Below are positions 54,918 to 64,000 of a stretch of 64,000 nucleotides of DNA, one piece after another. This DNA is from Rugalucina vietnamica (Eukaryota > Mollusca > Bivalvia > Lucinida > Lucinidae): contig OZ024876.1 of the NCBI GenBank assembly GCA_964017185.1, positions 16,194,226-16,258,225 of the forward strand, in the 5' to 3' direction. Position numbers and translations under genes: made by a program. Positions within the stretch are counted from its first letter, which is position 1, and each line of letters opens with the position of its first letter. Under the pieces are notes generated by a model. That model searched no databases and was not told the DNA's origin. It saw only the letters and a program-made list of their open reading frames with translations.

Positions 54918-54989
54918 TTGTTCTTAGTCGGCGTGCTAGGTTATAAGGTATGTTTATTTTTGTATGTATAGGGTGACACGAAGAAAACA

Positions 54990-55312
54990 AAAGATACCCG
55001 CCAGTAATTTTATATTACTGATCGTTCCAAGGCGATACTTCTGTTGTGGTTCTTATTGTTTTATGTTTTGGTGTTTAATTGTTTTGTGCTGTTGGCGCCT
55101 TTTATGCTGTTGGCGCCTTTATCATATTTTAGTTAAGTTTAGGTAACTGAGTGGCCACCTATTGGGAAATAGCTGCACATTCGGCTTACTAATTGTATTC
55201 ATGGTCTTAGTACCTTATTGTTAGTTTGGTTTTTTCCCGCCTCGGTTTTGGAGTGGGAATCTTTTTCTGATTGCGCCTTTTCCTGATCGTTGCCTACTTG
55301 TACCTGTTTGCT
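54990..55312 (+). mobile_element. 3' end of YLDD-RT retroelement (copy F)
   Basis: It runs from CCGCCAGTAATTT through GATCGTTCCAAGGCGATACT, two GGCGCC-containing blocks and GTGGCCACCTATTGGG to GCCTACTTGTACC. A second, oppositely oriented RT fragment follows immediately. Confidence 0.7.
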
Positions 55313-55693
55313 GTCGGTTTCCTCTCTCTATTTTGCCTGCTTTGTTCCTGACCATTACATCCAGAAATGGTTGTTCTTGCAAGTCGTATTTCAATTTGAA
55401 ATTTATATCGCTGTGAAAATTATTCAAAATCGAATGGAAAGTTTTTTACTTTTCATATATTGTTGGCATTCTGTGTCAATGACGGTTTCCATGGCAGTTT
55501 ATAATATCTCCTCTAAGAAACCAATAGCTAGGATCGCATATACAGGTGCAAATTTTGTGCCCATGGCCGTGCCTTTTACCTGTCTGAAAAATGTATTATC
55601 GAAGCAGCATATGAAATGACATGTATACGTATGAGCTTTGCCAAGAGAAAAATAAAATATGAAGGTTTGACCCTCTTGAAGCAATAAAAACAT
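55313..55693 (-). pseudogene. Penelope-like RT fragment
   Basis: On the minus strand two frames hold FRQVKGTAMGTKFAPVYAIL (55499-55570) and NFKLKYDLQEQPFLDVMV (about 55345-55420). The KGTAMGTKFAP and PFLDV motifs are typical of Penelope-like element RTs. The intervening YxDD region and both ends are missing or frameshifted, so this is a dead fragment abutting copy F in opposite orientation. Confidence 0.7.
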
Positions 55694-55835
55694 GCCATGC
55701 CAAGACAGACCGTCTCAAGTCATAGCATATATGCACATGACACAGGAAGAAATGCCCCTTTTCTAGTGTTTACAAAACTTTGTCACTCGCGGTCAATCGG
55801 CACGGTCACAATAATTGCACTATATCTTTATTTAG

Positions 55836-55962
55836 GTCGTCGCCTTAGTATTGTGACTTCTGATGCGAGTAGCTACTTCTGGGTAGTAGGGTGCTTAAAC
55901 TACAATGTAGGTGACAGGCGTTGCTCAAGCAGTGACTATGTCGCTGATCTCTACATTAAATC
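55836..55962 (+). CDS. Predicted exon 4 of the signal-peptide gene
   Basis: The acceptor TATATCTTTATTTAG and donor TC|GTAAGT bound 127 nt. Phase 1 in fits exon 3 and phase 2 is left open at the end. It encodes RRLSIVTSDASSYFWVVGCL, then NYNVGDRRCSSSDYVADLYIK, with two Cys. The L-x-I...D...Y spacing recalls the end of an Ig-like domain, but Tyr-x-Cys is not in the canonical position, so I leave the fold open. The next exon, if any, is not evident in the window. Confidence 0.5.
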
Positions 55963-56141
55963 GTAAGTAACAAACTGCTGAGTATCGAACTATTATTATT
56001 ATTTTATACTTGGCGGACCGCCGCACGACTTTTTGACCTGATGATTGTTTTTCACGTTTCATATCACCCCCATCTTCCGAGCGTTCAACATTTTTTAGTT
56101 TTTTAACATCTTAAAGATTTTTCCAGCTATTTTGAATAATA

Positions 56142-57167
56142 TACGAGGTATGGCAGGAAAGTTCGTAGACACTCCAGCTATCAGAAAAAGTAACATGTCG
56201 TTGAAGAAGCATTTTGCATAATTTCAAGCAGCAATATCTTATGAGTATATTTCAGAAATTTTGTGCAATTTGAAGTAATAACACGCTTGGTATGGCCACT
56301 TTTCTGCTTGAGGGTAGGGCCGTGCGGGGCAGGTGTCAAAACGTGATAAAATGTGACGATTTTCACATTCTGATTTTGCTTGTGAAACGGCACGGAAGTG
56401 TTCTGTAAAGTTAAAATATTTTGCTCTTGAAAGAATGTTCAATCAACAACATTTTCTGAATGTTTGGGCCTTTGCGGCAGTACAGTTTGATATCTGTGAA
56501 TAAAATTTCAGATGCAGTACGAAAAAATTGTTTAAAAAAATGGCGTAATTTTGACGTCGGAGAACAGCCGATAACCATAAAATTGTGTGTTTTTGTTATG
56601 GAAATGGCCAACAAACACGATGGAAATGATATAAACAACAATATAAAAGCTATCAGCTTGTCTGTCACTAGTTTACAAGTGGCAGAGTTGATTTCTGGAT
56701 GCTCGATAGATCATCTAAGATGATCAACGGCGGCGGAAGGGCACTCGTCTTACATTCTCAGCGAATGAAAACGGTTTCATATGTTCAATCGGTCATCAGA
56801 GAACCCGAGGACAGTTGGCACAAATCTGCATTTGACAGCTGGATACACATAATAAAATTGCACCGATATCCAAGGAACCTATGTGGAATAACTCTGAAAC
56901 ATCCGTTAAACTTGTTACACATATATAGAGCACTGACAGCAATAAACTTCAAGTAACGTCACTGAGACGTTGACCCTCGCCCCGCTCCCGGTTAGGGAGG
57001 TGCACATAAAAGGCTGTAGAAGATGTCGTGTTGGCCAGATTTACATGAAATTTCGTCTATTTGCTCATGAAATATTTTTGCAAACCCAGATATATTCATT
57101 TTGACAGAATTTCTTTTCCTGTTAAAAATACTAATGGTGTCTACGAACTTTCCTGCCATACCTCGTA
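56142..57167. mobile_element. Mariner-like non-autonomous element with TA duplication
   Basis: The ends TACGAGGTATGGCAGGAAAG and CTTTCCTGCCATACCTCGTA are perfectly inverted over about 30 bp (continuing TTCGTAGACAC) and flanked by TA. The length of about 1.03 kb and the termini suit a mariner/Tc1 derivative. Only a faint transposase-like trace (MFGPLRQYSL on the plus strand at 56460) is seen. Confidence 0.78.
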
Positions 57168-57169
57168 TA

Positions 57170-57831
57170 TACATATTTTTGTTACATGCAGTTATCTTGT
57201 AATTGTCTCTTTTGTACTTTTGATGATTTAAGGAAATGATTTAAGCCATAGGCTTTCGTTTGGATCCTGAATTTTTCTGTATGTATTTATATGTGTTGCT
57301 TATTTGCTTGAGTTCAAATAAATATAGTTGAAACCAAACCAAATTACTGGGGCAAAATGAAAATGTTTCACGCACAAAGACGAACTTTCGGTTTGAGTAC
57401 AGAAGGAACCGTTTTAGACAGTTTAAGCAACGAACGCAAGTTATCAGTTTAAATAGTCTGGTGAAATAACAGGTGACTTCCTTTGTGAAGGTCCAATTTG
57501 AAAATGGGAACCGGGAACTAAATATAATGGGAAACTTAGCAGATAACTACATGTACAGTCGGAAATTTTTCCGACCGTATTTACAACAATATACCACCCA
57601 AAATGAATTATTTGAATATTGTTATCACCATTCTAATGTTATAAATATTTTTAGCTATACCGAAAAAGTGCATCGGTTTTCACGAAATGTGAGCCTCACG
57701 AGCGACGTATAACAACGACGTTCACCAATCACCGGTGACGTTGCTCATGACGTTGGGTTTCCGACAGTGTACCGCAGAATATACTGTCGCAGAATTTTGA
57801 CGTTATCCAATCAGACGTCGCGTTACATTTA
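57170..57831. other. Sequence between elements, no recognised gene
   Basis: An open frame at 57473 has no motif or usable splice signal in phase; nothing else is recognised. Confidence 0.4.
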
Positions 57832-58931
57832 GTCAGGGGTGGTCGGGATTCCCGTTCGACTTTGGTACCGATTTATGGTGACCTATGCCAAATTGTATTT
57901 GAGGGTAAAACTAATGAAAATAGGCTGGTCACCCATCTAGATTTTACTTCTGAACGGAATGATGACGTCATCAAAATGGCGCATATGGCGTATTTACTAC
58001 GTATATGTGTTTTCCATTGTATCTTATGAGGATCGGGCTCTCTTGCAACCTCCTTATGATTACCGATGTCAAATTGTACCTTTGGAGACTACTAATGATT
58101 ATCAATAGGATAATCATCTTGATTGTACGTCTGGGCAGAATTGTGACGTCATCAAAATGTTGTATATTACGTATATATGTCACATATGCATTATTCATTA
58201 AATACTTTTGTGATCGGGACCTCTTGCAAGCTGTTCTTGGTGATCTACGTCAACTTGCACGTTATTGGATAATGTATGAAAAACAGTGGATCAACTATTT
58301 GGGTTTGACGCCTGGACAGGATGATGACGTCATCAAAATTGCCTTAAATACGTATATGCTATATATAATTGTTGCCCATTGTATCCTATGGTGACACTCT
58401 TGCAAGTTGTAATCGCTGACCGATGCCCAATTGTGCTTTAGGAGATAACTAATGAAAATCACTAGGTAATCTTTCTTGGTTTCACGTCTGGGCAGAATGA
58501 TGACGTCATCAATATTGCGTCTATTGCGTAAATGTCATGTGCATGTATATCCATTACAATCCTATGGTATCCGTGACTCTTCTGCAGCATATTGTTTTTG
58601 ATCTATGCAGAATTTCAATTTTGGAAATAACATAAAATCAGCGTGTCACCTATCAGAGTTTGATATCTTAAAAGGATAGTGACGTCATCAAAATTGTATA
58701 TTTAACGTAGATGCCATTTATTTAAATTGTCTATTGTATCCCGTGCGACCGGGACTCCCTCTTTCTCAATTTAACGCAGGTAGATATACCTATTAATACC
58801 TAAAGGCATGTAAACAAATATAACCTGTTGGCGTAATCAAGTCATTCATGTGCTTTCTCAATCGCCAAGTGTTTAACATTGTTCAAAAGTCATACGCTTA
58901 CACACCACCAGCAATATTTTTACACAAATCA
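57832..58931 (+). repeat. Left inverted arm: five 180-bp units with TGACGTCA
   Basis: TGACGTCA occurs at 57963, 58144, 58325, 58501 and 58680, at spacings of 176-181 bp, each in the context CWGRRYRGAATGATGACGTC-like sequence followed by ATCAA. Each unit also has TGTATCYTATG, a C-T-C-T-T-G-C-A-A block and TAATGA. Confidence 0.88.
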
Positions 58932-58935
58932 TCTT

Positions 58936-61519
58936 CAGCTCCACAGCAGCACAAATCAGTGCAAAACAAATTGTTTGCTTTGCACTTGCATCGAGAAGTT
59001 TCGCACGCAGTCTTGTTGCAACCACATTTGACCAGCTGCAGAAGTGTATCGGGGGCTGGAGGCAATGTTGTCATAACGGGAATATATTTACTGTCGAGAA
59101 ATTTTCGATCCGAGTAGAGTCTGCAATATGACAGGCATTGCTTGCTGGCCCCCTAATCGTACAGAGTGTTTCAGTTTTCAGCGATCTTTCCACGTCATAT
59201 CTGTCAAAAATGAGAGGAACCGTTTCATAGCGGTCAAACATCTGTGTGACTTTGGTGCAAAAATGATCTGAAAGGTCTTTGCAAGTTTTGATAGATTTTG
59301 GTTTGTCCAAACTCTGTACAATAACCATTGCATCTACAACAGCAACCCTATCTGTCTTTTCAATATTTTCTGTACAAGCATTTGTCGTCGTCATGTCTGC
59401 TTTCTTTTCTAGAATCGCCATGAGCTTACTCTTCTCGGAACAATGATGCATTGAGCCGTCCGCGGCAAACAAGGCTCTTGGAACAACAGATAACTCATAT
59501 GTACCTATAGTATCTTCAAGGCTGATTTCTGGTCTGGAATTTGCACTAATTAGCATTCTTGCAAAAAGGCCTCTGTCTTCTTTCAGTTCAACAGTTTTGT
59601 CCCAAACTTTGAGCTTGGTTTCTTTCAATGAGCTTTTCCAAGTTTTGAGAGACAGTTTCTTCATAGGGTCCCAGAAAATTGTGATTCTTGTCTTCAATCT
59701 GGATTCAACTAATTCATCAAATTTACCTGATCCTTTTTGCTCAAGGGTTTCAATGTCTCTCTGAATATCAACAGCTACTACTGCTTTTGACACAATATTG
59801 ATAATATCATCACCGTCATATTCAAAGGGATTAGTGAAACCTTGCAGAGTCGTTGTCAGTGACAGAGCTGACACAATTACCTTCGTTCGCGCTGTGTTTG
59901 TAAGTTCATAGTGCTTGGAAGAAAGATTTTTCTCGACGTCAGCGTTCTGTTTTGATTCAACTTTGAGCCTTGCCAATTCAGGGGCCACTAAGAAGAATCT
60001 TGTCCGGGCCGTCTGATTCTTTGTTATCCCAACAATGCACCGGCTACCTTCATCCATCGGTTTACCTGTTCTAACGCATGATCTGCACGTAGCACACAAA
60101 CTGCAATCTTCGACTTATTTACAACCCAATTACCACTTACAAATTCTTCCAGAGTGTAGGATTGATCTTTTGCAGTGACAACATTTCTGACAGGTATAGT
60201 GGGATCATTCTTCCATAGTTCAGCCTGTCTGTTGCAAAGAAGTACTTAGTGAACTGCTCTAGTGCATTCAAATGCATTGCCCAGTCGCCATTTTGAACAG
60301 CCTTGATAAATTCTAGCATCAACATTACCATCCGAATATACCAACATTGCCTGATATATCTTTTTGCCCTCATGTTGAAACTAGAAAATATAGTCTCAAA
60401 GTTCGATGCCGTCATATACTGTTGCAGCACCTCATGTCCCTTAGAAATCTTCTCGATGGAAGAGAGATTACTGCAGTTGTCAATGAATTTTCCAACTTCC
60501 CCATTACTTTCACAGAATAATTCGGCGTTGAGCTTAGAAAAAGCCTCCATGTTCATGGAAAACAGTGATAAGAGGGTGATGGTGTGCGCTTTTACTCCTC
60601 ACTTGACATGATTCCCATCTATGATTTGCTTAATGGTTGTCTGATCACACAAGTCGACATGAAGCCACGCTGCGTCTATTCCAGAACTGTCAGTGTAGCA
60701 TCCAATTGTTCTTAACATTGCAATAACTACATGAAGTTCGCCAGGTCGAAGAATGATGTTGCTACATTCATTTTTATTGCCATTAGCAATTTTTGCGCTG
60801 GCTTATACAGACCCAGGTCAAGTGATATAACTGTTTTTCTTTCTTCTCCTACAATTACTGCACTTATACCCTGTGCTTGTTTGAGAACCGTCAACAGTGT
60901 GGACAACTCATGCGCCGGTGCAGCAATTAATGGTGGGGTTGATACACGAGTTAACGGCAGTAATTTGCTTATAATGGAATTCCAGAACTGTCAGTGTAGC
61001 ATCCAATTGTTCTTAACATTGCAATAACTACATGAAGTTCGCCAGGTCGAAGAATGATGTTGCTACATTCATTTTTATTGCCATTAGCAATTTTTGCGCT
61101 GGCTTATACAGACCCAGGTCAAGTGATATAACTGTTTTTCTTTCTTCTCCTACAATTACTGCACTTATACCCTGTGCTTGTTTGAGAACCGTCAACAGTG
61201 TGGACAACTCATGCGCCGGTGCAGCAATTAATGGTGGGGTTGATACACGATTTAACGGCAGTAATTTGCTTATAATGGAATTCAGAGCTGACCAAGTCGG
61301 TGGACCTGCCACACTTTGTTCAGTGTCTGGTTCCACACTGCGTGTAAGGCCACAGATAGCCGCTAAAAGCCAGCACAGATCGTTAGAATCCGATGTCTTA
61401 TTAACAGATGTTGGAAATTGTCCTAGTTTCGGACATTCTGGCTTTGCATTATTTGAAAAGTTGATATGATTTGTGTAAAAATATTGCTGGTGGTGTGTAT
61501 GCGTATGACTTTTGAGCAA
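58936..61519 (-). pseudogene. Broken transposon gene: possible PIN-like segment and C-terminal CXC motif
   Basis: Minus strand, N to C. 61519-61028 (163 codons) starts inside the right arm and contains PPTWSALNSIISKL; it is frameshifted at ILRPGELHVVIAML. 60556-60137 holds a helical segment ending RLNYGRMIPLYLSEM. After another shift, 60099-59071 gives ITKNQTARTRFFLVAPELAR, EDRGLFARMLISANSRPEIS, VVPRALFAADGSMHHCSEKS, then VAVVDAMVIVQSL and VPLIFDRYD, whose spaced acidic residues recall a PIN/FEN-like nuclease core. Past 59071 a second frame carries TLPPAPDTLLQLVKCGC and the cysteine array C-x-C-x4-C-x4-C-x-C-x6-C-x3-CCC (59033-58936), a tesmin/TSO1-type CXC zinc motif. The stretch expected between FDRYD and CXC looks deleted. 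The overall layout matches a recurrent uncharacterised invertebrate protein type; function unproven. Confidence 0.68.
60680..61281 (-). repeat. 301-bp tandem duplication inside the transposon gene
   Basis: 60680-60980 and 60981-61281 are identical except for about one base (ACACGAG versus ACACGAT). 301 is not a multiple of three, so the duplication shifts the frame. It is flanked by GGAATTC. Confidence 0.92.
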
Positions 61520-62576
61520 TGTTAAACACTTGGCGATTGAGAAAGCACATGAATGACTTGATTACGCCAATAGGTTCTATTTAATTACATGCCTTTAGGT
61601 TTAAATAGGTATATCTACCTGCATAAAATTGAGAAAGAAGGAGTCCCGATCGCATGGGATACAAAAGACAATGTAAATAAATGGCATCTACGTTAAATAT
61701 ACAATTTTGATGACGTCACTATCCTTTTAAGACATCAAACTCTGATAGGTGACACGCTGATTTTATGTTATTTCCAAAATTGAAATTCTGCATAGATCAC
61801 CAACAATATGCTGCAAAAGAGTCACGGTCACCATAGGATTGTTATGGATATACGTGCACATGGCATTTACGCAATAGACGCAATATTGATGACGTCATCA
61901 TTCTGCCCAGACGTGAAACCAAGAAAGATTACCTAGTGATTTTCATTAGTTATCTCCTAAAGCACAATTGGGCATGGGTCAGCGGTTACAACTTGCAAGA
62001 GAGTCACCATAGGATACAATGGGCAACAACTGTATATAGCATATACGTATTTAAGGCAATTTTGATGACGTCATCATCCTGTCCAGACGTCAAACCCAAA
62101 TAGTTCATCCACTGTTTTTCATACATTATCCAATAACGTGCAAGTTGACATAGATCACCAAGAACAGATTGCAAGAGGTCCCGATCACAAACGTATTTAA
62201 TGAATAATGCATATATGGCATATATACGTAATATACACAATTTTGATGACGTCACAATTCTGCCCAGACGTACAATCAAGATGATTATCCTGTTGATTAT
62301 CATTAATGGTCTCCAAAGATACAATTTGGCATCGGTAATCATAAGGAGGTTGCAAGAGAGCCCGATCCTCATAAGATACAATGGAAAACACATATACGTA
62401 GTAAATACGCAATATGCGCCATTTTGATGACGTCATCATTCCGTTCAGACGTAAAATCCAGATGGGTGACCAGCCTATTTTAATTAGTTTAACCCTCAAG
62501 TACAATTTAGCAAAGGTCACCATAAATCGGCACCAAAGTCGAACGGGACCTATTTTTGGTCCCGACCGCCCCTGAC
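61467..62576 (-). repeat. Right inverted arm: five 180-bp units with TGACGTCA
   Basis: TGACGTCA lies at 61711, 61890, 62066, 62247 and 62428, mirroring the left-arm spacing (179, 176, 181, 181). Confidence 0.88.
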
Positions 62577-62603
62577 TAATTCTCAAATGCATTTCAATTA
62601 ATT

Positions 62604-63245
62604 GATCCAAGGCAATACTTCTGGAGTGGTTCTAGACGGAATATTTCCATCGGTATTCCGTTAAACCTCTCCAGACCGACGGAAATGGGATATATTCAGC
62701 CATTGGTCGAAAATGAAAATTCAGCAAAACTGCAAAACTGTGTTAATCTAACTTATTTTAGAACTTTTCTTGCATATATTACATAAATTATAAATGTTCT
62801 AGTTGTTTAACTACGCAAAATCATTTTATTTTTCTATGGAAAATTTCAAAGATGTCTATAAATACATCAAGGGAGACTACTGTAGAATTAGCGACTAAAA
62901 GTCAAAAATCGATTGTTTTTCTACATAATTTCAAATGTTTTAGGCAATTTTATATGTTTACCTGAAGATCTTTGGCGCTGGTACAAATGCATAACAAAAA
63001 TAATACGATTGATGGCAAAATAACATTGCTGCAAGTCGCTTACGAAATCCGCAATTGGTTCGACATTGGTTTAAATGCAACCTATGCTAAGCTGTCTGGG
63101 AAGTTGAACAAGGTACCGAAGTGGAGAGGAGGGACAGTTAGCCAGCTGATCTAAAATGGTTCTAATTGTTTTATGTTTTAGTATTGGATTTTTGTGTTGT
63201 TTGCAGCTTGTGTATGTTTTCATATTTTTAGTTAAGTTTGGTCAG
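62604..63245 (+). mobile_element. YLDD-RT 3' end (copy G), split by a 523-bp insertion
   Basis: GATCCAAGGCAATACTTCTG at 62606-62625 and TGGTTCTAATTGTTTTATGT at 63157-63176 are adjacent in copies B, C and F; here 523 bp separates them. Confidence 0.65.
62634..63156 (+). mobile_element. AGACGGAATATTTCC element, 523 bp, with TGGTTCT duplication
   Basis: It is flanked by TGGTTCT at 62627-62633 and 63157-63163. It starts AGACGGAATATTTCCATCGG, with the hairpin partner TATTCCGT, and ends GTTAGCCAGCTGATCTAAAA. A 60-codon frame at 62972-63154 (YEIRNWFDIGLNATYAKL, KWRGGTVSQLI) reaches the 3' end of the element; its identity is unknown. A deleted relative is at 35441. Confidence 0.72.
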
Positions 63246-63595
63246 ATTAACTGCTACTGTAATATGTAATCAGTGCCACCTGTTGTCATGCGGTGTGGAT
63301 TGGGCTCGTTAGCCTCGGAGGGCAACTCATCTAGGAGTTTCTCTACACAAAAATCTAGCTGGGCAGGGGAAACTCATTAGTCTTGGTTGACAGTCCTCCT
63401 AGGGGTTTACAGGTCATCAAACAAAACCTCAGAAAGGGTAGATGGAGCTATTCAGCTGTGGCCAGCAATTCATCTAGGAAACAAAATCTGTATGTCTGGA
63501 TAGGCCTAGTCCAGATATACAAAAAACTGTTTCATTAGACGGAGCGAAAGAAATCATCTCATTCAACGGTTCGGAAGCGATAAAGCAACATGTTG
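63246..63595. other. Sequence without recognised feature
   Basis: Short direct repeats such as AACTCATCTAGGA/AATTCATCTAGGA and GGGGAAACTCATTAG occur, with no clear array. Confidence 0.4.
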
Positions 63596-63604
63596 TGGAA
63601 GTAC

Positions 63605-63785
63605 GTGGTCAATTCGGACCTTTGCTAATTCGGACCTGATTCGGACCTCAGCTGTGGGATAATTCGGACCTTGGCTAATTTGGACCTCGACCATTGGCCA
63701 ATTCGGACCCCACAAAATTGAGGTCCGAATTAGCCAATGATTCTTTTGAAATAGGGTCCGAATCGGATTAAGGTCCGAATTAGCT
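63605..63785. repeat. Cluster of GGTCCGAATT motifs in both orientations
   Basis: AATTCGGACC or a one-base variant occurs six times on the left (63609-63709); GGTCCGAATT or GGTCCGAATC occurs three times on the right (63721-63782). The two halves can fold into a long imperfect hairpin. Confidence 0.7.
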
Positions 63786-64000
63786 AATGTCAGAATATGT
63801 TTAGGGTCAGCATTTACCACGTGAAACAGAAATAAGATGCAAATCAGCCAATGCTTGAATCGATTCAAGATGGAAGGATTGCCTGCTTCTTCAAATCAGT
63901 AAATAAAAATTGTGGAAAATGCAGAGCGTGACAATGCACTAAAGATGTTACGGTCATCCACTGCATCAAAACCCAACTCCAGACGTTTTGACCTGTGTCT

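Larger units (their letters stand above)
57832..62576 (-). mobile_element. 4.75-kb element with 1.1-kb inverted arms and a CXC-protein gene
   Basis: The termini GTCAGGGGTGGTCGGG and CCCGACCGCCCCTGAC are flanked by TA (57830-57831 and 62577-62578). Left arm 57832-58931 and right arm 61467-62576 are mirror images, roughly 95% alike by eye. Each is a tandem array of about 180-bp units. The central 2.5 kb codes on the minus strand for a broken protein. Arm similarity implies a fairly recent copy; the coding region is damaged, so this copy needs help from another to move. Confidence 0.85.

Noticed and set aside
58005-58394. 129-codon frames in both arms of the 57.8-62.6 kb element
   Set aside because: They are mirrored translations of the 180-bp tandem units, with no domain motif; the arms are best read as non-coding.

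Overview
The window looks like genomic DNA of a lophotrochozoan animal, most likely a bivalve mollusc. It is AT-rich, its host coding sequence is sparse and split by GT-AG introns, and most of it is transposable elements. These include CR1/L2-type LINEs, YLDD-type reverse-transcriptase (RT) retroelements, tRNA-derived SINE pieces, many short palindromic DNA elements, and elements beginning AGCTCACCTGAG of a kind familiar from mollusc genomes. I see no bacterial-style genes, rRNA, functional tRNA or CRISPR array. The taxonomic call is inference from repeat style, not from a marker gene.

Host genes. (1) The 3' end of a plus-strand gene lies at 1256-13245: a 24-nt microexon, one immunoglobulin (Ig) exon, a second 24-nt microexon and a terminal exon ending in a GPI-anchor-like hydrophobic tail. 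All four exons are joined by phase-1 junctions. (2) A second plus-strand gene begins with a TATA box at 23336 and a signal-peptide exon at 23411-23572. Phase-compatible exons follow at 49980-50107, 53646-53731 and 55836-55962. Its first intron would be about 26 kb and holds most of the large elements in the window.

Mobile elements. 25.3-33.7 kb holds two decayed LINEs pointing away from each other; the plus-strand one is broken by an RT retroelement, a 1-kb inverted-repeat element and a small palindromic element. 34.3-49.6 kb is bounded by about 2-kb inverted arms. The right arm is split by an apparently intact 6.55-kb LINE (42.40-48.95 kb) whose ORF1 starts with a complete RNase H1-like domain, followed by a PHD finger, a coiled coil, an SGNH esterase-like domain and an Arg/Gly-rich tail. 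Its ORF2 has endonuclease, RT and CCHC domains. 50.6-52.8 kb is a 2.2-kb terminal-inverted-repeat (TIR) element with a clean target duplication. 57.83-62.58 kb is a 4.75-kb element with 1.1-kb inverted arms. Each arm is an array of about 180-bp units with one TGACGTCA octamer per unit, and the centre carries a broken gene with a possible PIN-like nuclease segment and a C-terminal CXC zinc motif.

Short repeats. Family P1 (about 275 bp, central 70-bp palindrome) is present more than 20 times in both orientations. Family P2 (about 240 bp, central 60-bp palindrome) is present seven times plus a fragment. Several other elements share a 'hairpin at one end plus tail' design. The best candidates for undescribed biology are the RNase H-bearing LINE ORF1 and the long-armed CXC element with phased TGACGTCA arrays.
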